Assembly (NCBI GenBank): GCA_025766275.1 | Contig: JAFKAC010000034.1 | Span: 1 to 64,000, forward strand | From: Lactarius indigo | Lineage: Eukaryota; Basidiomycota; Agaricomycetes; Russulales; Russulaceae | DNA: 64,000 bases | Direction: 5' to 3' | Shown here: piece by piece, positions 56,808 to 64,000 of the stretch | Layout of the letters: each line of letters opens with the position of its first letter | Position numbering within the stretch: position 1 is the stretch's first letter | Notes under the pieces: generated by a model | The model's input: only the letters and a program-made list of their open reading frames with translations | Told to the model about the DNA's origin: nothing | Database searches by the model: none | Position numbers and translations under genes: made by a program

Positions 56808-57465
56808 TCCTGTGGGATACTGAGCTTGAGCTTGAGCTGCTCTCTGTTTCCCTTTGGGAGCTATCGTGGGAGTGGACGGATGGGGGAGGAGAAAGTTCGG
56901 GGACTAATGCTGCCGCGAAGGCGATCAGCTGAGGGACGGTGAAAGGAGTGCCTGCAACAAGGCCAAATGCTCCGTGGAGTTCTAAGAGGGCGAAACGGAA
57001 ATCTCTGTTGTAATAGATGGCGCGGACGTATGCTTCCGTGTCGTTCTGTGGTTCGCCTTCTAGAGAGAACCTGTAGTGGACTTCTTCACCAGCAAAGACT
57101 TCTTGCTGATAAACTACAGGGGGTGCTTGGGGGTCGTCAACGAGTGTCTCGTTGGAGGAGGAGTGCGCCGAGTGGTAGGAGTGCTCCGAAGCTACTGTCG
57201 GAGTAGGAGATGCAAAACGGGGTGAAGGGATAGGGTCAGAGGACGATTGACCTGCTCCCTGAACGTGTAGCGATGCCGAAGCAGAGGCTGAGTGTGGAGT
57301 GAAATATGATCGTGGGGGTGACGGGGGCGCTGGGACAGGAAGAACTGTTTCCTGTCTTCTCCTAAAGAGACGTCGAAGACGCTGACGAACGTTCGCAAAT
57401 ATGCGAGGCAGTTTGAAAATGGAAGGTGGTGTAATATGACGACGTGTTACGACGACCGCGAAGCG
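56776..57465 (-). CDS. Element 4 5' open frame without ATG, overlapping gag
   Basis: A 229-codon stretch between TAG (complement of 57466-57468) and TAA (56776-56778) is open but contains no Met, so ATG-based ORF finders miss it. It looks protein-coding: basic RQRLRRLFRRRQETVLPVP, a Ser/Pro-rich linker, then an ordered segment VHYRFSLEGEPQNDTEAYVR, AIYYNRDFRFALLELHGAFG and TPFTVPQLIAFAAALVPE. It overlaps the start of the gag frame by about 30 nt and would join it by a +1 shift. Either it is the true gag N-terminus separated by one indel, or a frame joined by recoding or splicing. No family was recognised. Confidence 0.6.
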   Translation of the reverse strand, partial: RFAVVVTRRHITPPSIFKLPRIFANVRQRLRRLFRRRQETVLPVPAPPSPPRSYFTPHSASASASLHVQGAGQSSSDPIPSPRFASPTPTVASEHSYHSAHSSSNETLVDDPQAPPVVYQQEVFAGEEVHYRFSLEGEPQNDTEAYVRAIYYNRDFRFALLELHGAFGLVAGTPFTVPQLIAFAAALVPELSPPPSVHSHDSSQRETESSSSSSSVSHRSDVQVQNDPL

Positions 57466-57468
57466 CTA

Positions 57469-57973
57469 AGTCGAAGGTGATTGGAGAGTCCGATCAAGCA
57501 AGACCAATACACAGTGATATTTCACACTGCGCGAGGCTGCAGCGATAACGGAACACTCAGGAATGGGGTAAGGGGTTTGTGCAAGAACACAAGGCTGTCT
57601 GCCGCAGTCTCCTCGACCTATTGGCTGCCTCTCACGCCGAAGCGCTCTCAAACTTTTCTGTTTACTTCGCGTACAGCTGTCGCAGGCTAGGCCTGGCAGG
57701 CTTCTCTTCCACTTGCAGCTTATCTGGCGTGGTGACCAGTTCTGCAAGCAGTACCCAGGAACTTTACTGATGACCAGATAAAGTCCTATAGGCAAGCACA
57801 ATCTATGCCGATTTTATGGACACTAGAGTTGTACCAAGATAGCGCAGATTCTGCGTACGAAGGTCCACAGGCAAAGAGTGAGGTGTGTGACACAAGGGAC
57901 TTGTGGTCGTCAACCACCTAAAGGGATAAAAGGAAAACGCCGGTAAACAAGAGTAAAGAGGCGTGTGAAAAGG
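57469..57973 (-). other. Element 4 leader between primer site and first coding frame
   Basis: About 500 nt of untranslated leader. It contains possible splice-like words (CTTTAG, GTAAAG on the minus strand) but no clear gene. Confidence 0.4.
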
Positions 57974-57983
57974 AACTTGTCCT
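57974..57983 (-). other. Element 4 primer-binding site, predicted self-priming
   Basis: On the minus strand AGGACAAGTT follows the 5' LTR after TT. It is the 10-nt complement of AACTTGTCCT in the LTR (complement of 58249-58258), 28 nt downstream of TATATAA (complement of 58287-58293). The geometry equals that of Elements 1-3. Confidence 0.65.
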
Positions 57984-57985
57984 AA

Positions 57986-58758
57986 TGTAGCGGTATGACT
58001 TATCGCGTACAACTAGACCAAGGTGAAGGTAAGTGAACTGAACCGGTATACACCCAAGCCTAGCGCGGAGACAAGTCACGTGCCGAACGTACAGTCACTG
58101 CGGAGAATAGACACACGTGAGGTCTTTATACAAGACCAAAGGCCAGGTGATCACGCAGTGGCACGTTGAGTGGAGAACCAAGAGGACAAGTTAACATTGG
58201 AGAGGTAAGGGAAGTACAAGAAGATACGCACCTGAGTGGAGAACCAAGAGGACAAGTTGGTTCCACTCAGGACGCTACATGAGGGTTTATATACTATGCT
58301 GCGGCTGAGTTCGAATTACTATAGAACCTTGTTACTAAAGGTATGTATAATAGTAATGAGTCAGGCGCTGACGCGTCGTGTCTAATAATAGCGTTATCTA
58401 TTGTGCTGACTGATGCACAGTCATTAACGCTGACAGAACAATGACGTGTCCTTATCTATGAGTCATAACCCTATAACAACGTAGTCTAGAACTATCTAGA
58501 ATGTTCCCTGCTTATCGTCCAATGAGAAACTACTGTACTAATGTGGAAGGTGACCTAAAGAGGTAACTCCTGATAAGGAAGTTACTATCCCAGGGTCACG
58601 TGCTTGTGGGTGCACATGTTGGCATCACGTGACTAACCATCTTATCATATCTAATGATAAGGACTTGGATATTTGACGCAACGTTGGAGACTCGTATCTC
58701 TACTAAATAAATCTGTAAAAATACGGATAAATAAGGCGAAAATAGAGCGTCCGTGACA
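57986..58758 (-). repeat. Element 4 5' LTR
   Basis: A 773-bp LTR with four transitions from the other copy by eye (for example TGTAGCGG/TGTAGCAG and CATCACGTG/CATCACATG). It carries the TATA box and two copies of AGAGGACAAGTT (about 58187 and 58247 in plus coordinates). Confidence 0.95.
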
Positions 58759-58763
58759 GGAAC

Positions 58764-61700
58764 CCACAATCAAGGAGGAGAGATCACATCCTTCACTGAT
58801 CTCACCGTTAAAACCGGAGGAAAGACCCAAAACCTTCGATTCCTTATCACAGATTTAGGAAACGACGAAGTCATACTGGGATACCCCTGGTTTACGGCTT
58901 TCGAACCCAAGTTCCACTGGCGAGATGCCACACTCGATGAAGAGTTCCAGCCAGTGGTCATCACTAGTCTGCATCTGTCCGACGAAGCCATGCCTTCTGA
59001 AGCAACTATCAAGGCATTGGAGACGTATCAACTGGACGAATCAGCCTGGGAACAACTGCAAGAAGAGGGCCAACCTTGTATCCGACTGCGAAAAACAACA
59101 ACAGCATCAGAACTAGCGCAGCAGGAAGCAGCCAAGAGACCCCAGAAAACCTTCGAAGAGATGGTTCCGGAAGAATATCGGAGACATCAGAAAGTTTTCA
59201 GTGAGGAAGCCTCCCAACGCTTTCCCCCTTCACGACCGTGGGACCATGCCATCGATCTAGTCCCAACCGCCCCTGAAACAATGGATTGCAAAGTGTACCC
59301 ACTCACAATCCCAGAAAATGAAAAATTAACGGAATTTGTAACCGAACACCTGGAAAAGAAGTACATCCAACTGTCCAAATCTCCTTACGCGTCTCCCTTC
59401 TTTTTCATCAAAAAGAAGGACGGGAAACTACGCCCGGTGCAGGACTACCGCCGCCTCAACAAACTAACCGTAAAAAACCATTATCCACTCCCCCTGATCC
59501 CCGAACTTATCAATAAGATCCGAGAAGCAAGGCTTTACTCAAAGCTTGATATCCGATGGGGATACAATAATGTTCGGATCAAACAAGGGGACGAATGGAA
59601 GGCGGCATTCAAGACAAATCAGGGATTATTCGAACCGCGGGTCATGTTCTTTGGCCTCACTAACTCCCCAAGCACCTTCCAAACCATGATGGACACTATT
59701 TTCCGGGAGCTAGTGTTGACAGGAGAAGTGATCGTCTACATGGACGATATCCTAATTGCGACCTCCGACGACCGCGCCCACCACAGAACGGTATTACACC
59801 AAGTCCTCGACCTCTGCGACAAACACGACCTATACATCAAACCGGAAAAATGCGTGTTTGAAGTCCACGAGGTGGAATATCTGGGGCTAATTATTGGACA
59901 CGGACGATTACGAATGGACCCGGTCAAAGTGCAAGGGGTCCGAGAATGGAAGGCGCCGACATCACTCAAAGAAGTATGAGCCTTCTTAGGATTCTGCAAT
60001 TTCTACCGGCGGTTTATACGAGGATTCTCCACAATTGCAAGGCCCCTCCATGACCTTACGAAGAAAGACGTTCCCTGGGAATGGACGGAAGCCAGACAAA
60101 AGGCCTTTGACACCATCAAAGAGAGAATCAGCTCGGAACCGGTCTTGCTATTCCCGAAATTAGATCAACCCTTCGAAATCGAAGTCGACGCGTCAAGTTA
60201 CGCCCTAGGGGCTGTTCTAAATCAGAAGGGAGAGGACAACAAAATGCACCCGGTCGCATTCTATTCCGAATCCCTGTCGGAGGCCGAACGCAATTACGAC
60301 ATCTACGATAGGGAACTACTAGCGATTGTCAAAGCGTTACGCACCTGGCGAACATATCTTGTAGGATCCCCCCATCTAATAACAATCCATACAGACCACG
60401 CCAACCTACAATATTGGAAAGAACCCAGAAAAATCAGTCGACGAGTAGCGCGGGAGTTCCAAGAGCTGTCGGAATACAACTTCATACTCAAACACATCCC
60501 TGGTACCAAGAATACGCAAGCAGATTCCTTATCGAGAAGACCTGATTATGATGACGGCACCAGCGACAATGATCACGTCACAGTACTCCCAGACGACGTC
60601 TTCCTCAAAGTCACCCAAACGTCTATGCACGACATGGATATATGGACTCAAATTGCACAAAACATGGACGAAGCAGCACTCCTCCCGTGGGTAGAACCCC
60701 ACAACCTAAAGAAACACGATGGGCTGTGGTGGAAGGGCGATGCCCTCGTTGTTGTGGGAAACAACGAACTTAAGCGGGGGGTGATCACCTTTTTCCACGA
60801 TACTCCAAGTGCAGGACATCCAGGAATTGCAAACACTCTAGAGCTATTACGACGCGATTTCTGGTGGCCCAACATGCGCAAAGATGTAGAAGCCTACGTC
60901 AAGGGGTGCGCAACATGCCAAAGCAACAAGATCAATCACCACCGACAGAAGCCCCACCTATTTCCTATCACCACCGAACCATCAGCTGAACCATTCGAAG
61001 TGGTAGCCATGGACTTCATAGTCAAACTACCGATATCAAAAGGGTTTGACTCGATCCTCACCGTCACGGACCACGACTGCTCTAAAGCGGCAATATTCAT
61101 ACCGTGTAACGAGGCCATAACGTCGGAGGGCGTGGCAAAACTTTATCTCCGATATGTCTATCCCCATTACGGCCTACCCCGAAGGATCATATCCGATCGG
61201 GATCCAAGATTCGCGTCTATGTTCATGCGACAACTGTGTAAAGTGTTGGGGATACAGCAAAACGTATCATCGGCGTACCATCCGCAAACAGATGGTCAAT
61301 CAGAACGAACAAACCAATGGTTAGAACAATACTTGCGACATTGGTGTAACGTGCAACAGGACAACTGGGTAGAACTTCTACCCATGGCGCAATTCGCTCA
61401 CAATTCTTGGAGAAACGCCACCACTAGGCACTCCCCCTTTTCCCTCATTATGGGATGGGAACCACGAACTACGTGGACACCAAAACCATCACACAGTCCC
61501 GTGGTGGATCAAAGATTAGAAGAATTGCAAGTACTCCGACAACATGCACAAGATAGTATCAAACATGCGCAGCACCTCATGGCTCAACGAGGGAAAACAG
61601 GATTCACACCTTATCAGCAAGGGGACCAAGTATGGTTAGAAGGGACCAATCTCCGTACCTTCTACCCCACAAGCAAACTAGCCCCAAAACGGTACGGACC

Positions 61701-62067
61701 TTTCAAAATCGTCAAGGTTCTATCAGACGTCTCGTATGAACTGGAACTTCCGGCATCATGGAAAATACACCCGGTATTCCATGCGAACCTTCTGACACCA
61801 TACAAGGAAACGGAGATGCACGGCGCGAACTATACCCGACCTCCACCAGACCTTATCGATGGAGAAGAGGAGTATGAAGTGGAACAGATCGAAGACGCCC
61901 AGGAACGAGGGAGGGGGCGCAAACTCCACTACCTAGTAAAGTGGAAGGGATTCCCACCAAGCGATAACACATGGGAACCCGCAACAAACATGACCCACGC
62001 CACAGACGCCATCAAAGACTTTTACCAACGGTATCCGACCGCCAAGGGGGCTGGACGAACAATATAA
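58764..62067 (+). pseudogene. Element 3 pol, main part: RT-RH-IN-chromodomain
   Basis: The pol continues from 50743 in frame. It has LRFLITDLGNDEVILGYPWF, then RT with FFIKKKDGKLRPVQDYRRLN and YMDD (59737-59748). One TGA at 59977-59979 falls between SLKEV and [12 protein letters not shown]. RNase [16 protein letters not shown] (about 60178), integrase H2C2 [15 protein letters not shown] (60796-60920), MDFIVKLP (about 61012), SDRDPRF (about 61195) and GQSERTN (about 61300) supply the DDE triad. A chromodomain [34 protein letters not shown] (61866-61985) follows, and it ends GAGRTI-stop at 62065-62067. Apart from the single TGA and the Element 4 insertion it is intact. Confidence 0.9.
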
Positions 62068-62103
62068 AGACACCCCTTTCGCATCCCCGCATCTCTCAGC
62101 CCA

Positions 62104-63555
62104 ATGATGACCGACACCCCAGTATCTGACACCACCCTCGTCAACATCCTCAGCAATCCCCAACTCGAAGCCGCCCTCGAATGAGGGATTGTCACCATCA
62201 ACCTCACCGACACCCCTCGTCTGTCACCACCACCGTCCCCCCAGCATGTTACCATCATCGCTCCCATTCCCATTGAACGAGAACCCGTGGAACTCACCCC
62301 GTCAACACCGGAGGAAGGGCAATACTCTCCGACTCCACCCCCTCAGCAACAGTTGACGCCCCCACCTGAACCACAACCTCAATCACCACCATCCTCCCCA
62401 TCATCCACGCCACCTCCACCTTTAGAACCATTCACCCCGGTTCGTGTCCATACCCCCATTGACTACAACCGACCCGACTCCCCTCCTGAAGACACAGACG
62501 ACCCCGGCGCCCCATTCTTTCCAAATATTCCTGGCACCCCCAAGTACTACCCATTACAGATCCCGCTACCAGACGGTGGATCTAACCCAGCGAAGTATAT
62601 CTACTATCGCAAGGGATTCACCGAGGTAGTGGGGACGATGGGCACGGGGCAACCCCATTACGGGGAGGAAGTCTACCTCTCGTCACTTAGGCCAAACATC
62701 TCGGCGCCACCCTTCACAGCGGAACAACTACAGTTCTTTGACCCCCACGACATCCGCGCCTGCGCTCTGGACGAAACGCTCATAGAGCTTAACTCGCCTC
62801 GTCTCACGGCCGAGATCACTAGGCTGAGAACGGGACTCTTGGCGCTCAAAGAACTCGACGAGAAGTGCGAGAAGCTGGAGGAGGACGCACGCAAACTGCG
62901 AGCGGAGCGGCTCACAGTTGACCTGATGCTAGCCAGCACCAAGAGGCGCCTTCAGTACGCAGGAGCGCTAGCTACCATCGGCAACGAATACGCGCGTATG
63001 ACGGCCCTACCAGCCCCACTTCGTCACTCCCGTTACGCCATCCCATTTTCCCCACGACGCGGAGGACCATTGGAGTTCCCCCGTCTCGCCGACAAACCCC
63101 ACCGCCGACGCTGCTACCACTGCAATAGCCCCTATCACATTGTACGCGACTGTCCCACCAGACCGCGACCTGCCTGCCAACATTGCCAAAGTCAGGAACA
63201 TCAGTCCCATCGATGTATATTCCGCCGTGCAGGAATGGTCGAGGAAGTGGTTACGACCCATCAGGCAGATGAACGTATACGGCAAGCGGTGACTACCGAG
63301 GCCACCACCTCCTTTACCGTCCCCGAACCACCGACGATCGCGGCCCACACCCAAGGGAGGTGGTGCGGGCGGTGCTTCCGCACTGATGCCAATCACGATG
63401 AGATTCGATGCCCACAGTACGAGATGTGTCGCAAGTGTGGCAAACGCGGACCCTTCCTTTTCCTCAAGACACACTACTGCCGACTCGATATCTCTCCGTG
63501 GCCAGAGAATGACCTCGATGCTGACATCTACGATCTTGTCGATCCAGAGTCCTGA
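62104..63555 (+). pseudogene. Element 3 third ORF: coiled-coil, multi-zinc-knuckle protein
   Basis: It starts at ATG 62104, 36 nt after the pol stop, in the position where env sits in other elements, but shows no signal peptide or membrane segment. Order: TPVSDTTLVNIL; TGA at 62182-62184; a Pro-rich region (62280-62450); PKYYPLQIPLPDGG and YIYYRKGFTEVVGTMG; SAPPFTAEQLQFFDPHD; a coiled coil around LTAEITRLRTGLLALKELDE (62810-62960); then four Cys/His clusters CYHCNSPYHIVRDC, CQHCQSQEHQSHRC, CGRCFRTDANHDEIRC and CRKCGKRGPFLFLKTHYC (63113-63480). Conservation in the old copy at 29781-31409 shows it belongs to the family. Nucleic-acid binding is likely; its role is unknown. Confidence 0.85.
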
Positions 63556-63575
63556 AGTCGAGGCGTCTTCAGACC

Positions 63576-63589
63576 AAGACGGGGGGTAA
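63576..63589 (+). other. Element 3 polypurine tract
   Basis: AAGACGGGGGGTAA precedes the 3' LTR, comparable to the tracts of Elements 1, 2 and 4. Confidence 0.75.
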
Positions 63590-64000
63590 TGTTACGATTT
63601 TCTTGGACTCGTCTCTTTCCTTTACCACTATTTCTTTCCCACACTATACGAGCCCTGTATGACTACGCGGACATTACGATTACCCGGTTTCAATCACGCG
63701 CCTTGCTTATCGACGTTCTCTTCTGATAAAGCTTGACATGTGCCAGTTTCCAACTTGTTCCCTCTCACGCGCGGCCCCGCGTGATTCTCCTTTATTCTCG
63801 ATATGTCCCTGCCTTGTTCCCTTTATGCTCGTTCCTTTCTTCCTCGACTTGGCGATGGCGCCATCTGTTTGCGAAGACCATACAGTACGATTTCTATTTA
63901 ACCCTAGTCATACCTAGCTTGTACGGTAGACTAGACTTCTTGTGTAATACTACACTCGTCTACGCGAAGTCTCCTTGTTCCCTGATTCCCGTTTTCGCTA
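63590..64000 (+). repeat. Element 3 3' LTR, cut by the window edge
   Basis: The first 411 of about 569 bp, including TATTTAA and AGACTAGACTT. It is nearly identical to 48266-48676; differences seen are CACGTGCGG/CACGCGCGG, CTATGCG/CTACGCG and a CCCCGATT/CCCTGATT change. Confidence 0.95.

Larger units (their letters stand above)
50744..58758 (-). mobile_element. Element 4: Ty3/gypsy chromovirus on the minus strand, complete with TSD
   Basis: An 8,015-bp element with 773-bp LTRs, flanked by GGAAC at 50739-50743 and 58759-58763, nested in the protease region of Element 3. LTRs differ at four positions by eye, all transitions. Pol is one uninterrupted 1,223-codon frame, and gag is open over 465 codons, making this the best preserved element. 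Its protease active-site Asp is replaced by Asn, and a 5' ORF overlaps gag in another frame. Confidence 0.95.
48266..64000 (+). mobile_element. Element 3: Ty3/gypsy chromovirus (family D), 3' end beyond the window
   Basis: A family-D element with a 569-bp 5' LTR, gag, pol (split by Element 4), an extra zinc-knuckle ORF, a purine tract and the first 411 bp of its 3' LTR at the window edge. The left flank is CACTC (48261-48265); the right target copy is outside the window. Without Element 4 it would be roughly 7.9 kb. Damage is light: two TGAs in gag, one in pol and one in the third ORF. Confidence 0.9.

Overview
The window looks like repeat-rich nuclear DNA of an Agaricomycete (mushroom-forming basidiomycete), probably heterochromatic or pericentromeric. 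The evidence is a Plavaka-type transposase relic, a basidiomycete-type tyrosine-recombinase relic, a zinc-knuckle LINE ORF1 relic, a casein-kinase-1 pseudogene with a short intron, several 45-60 nt GT..AG introns in decayed genes, and four full or near-full chromodomain Ty3/gypsy retrotransposons nested in one another. I see no clearly intact host gene. The only long uninterrupted coding frame is the pol of the youngest-looking retrotransposon (51529-55200, minus).

Layout. 1-5300: decayed, CpG-poor, partly repetitive DNA. 5320-9073: Plavaka transposase relic. 9090-9503: solo LTR with a perfect TSD. 10206-11175: tyrosine-recombinase relic split by a solo LTR (10525-11101, perfect TSD). 12747-18030: decayed multi-exon copy of an uncharacterised basidiomycete protein family, interrupted by a striking 63-bp array of inverted modules (15496-16361). 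18525-21358: solo LTRs, one inserted in another, ending in a family-D LTR. 21359-29047: Element 1 (Ty3/gypsy, TSD CGTTA), inserted in the end of that LTR. 29048-31409: remains of the family-D element. 32916-33400: 485-bp near-perfect palindrome built from the same hairpin module as the array. 33401-37246: decayed reading frame with a BTB/POZ domain, followed by a polypurine tract and a family-A LTR. 37247-37754: family-C LTR. 38789-46587: Element 2 (same family as Element 1, TSD TTGTA), inserted in a LINE-like ORF1. 47268-48262: CK1 pseudogene. 48266 to beyond 64000: Element 3 (family D), whose pol is split by Element 4 (50744-58758, minus strand, TSD GGAAC).

How the parts work. Elements 1-4 share a layout of LTR, a 2-nt TT spacer, a 10-11 nt primer site, gag, pol (PR-RT-RH-IN-chromodomain), a purine tract ending in GGTGA or GGTAA, and LTR. 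In all four the primer site is complementary to a 10-11 nt sequence in the element's own LTR, 26-28 nt downstream of a TATA box. That points to Tf1/sushi-type self-priming rather than tRNA priming. Elements 1-3 start gag at a conserved GTG-GCN with no usable ATG and place pol in the -1 frame. Elements 1-3 also carry an extra 3' coding region, which in Element 3 is a separate zinc-knuckle ORF.

Premature stops in Elements 1-3 are all TGA. Where a sister copy allows comparison they replace CGA, which fits C-to-T decay at CpG. All identifications come from reading the sequence and from memory of protein families; no database search was run.
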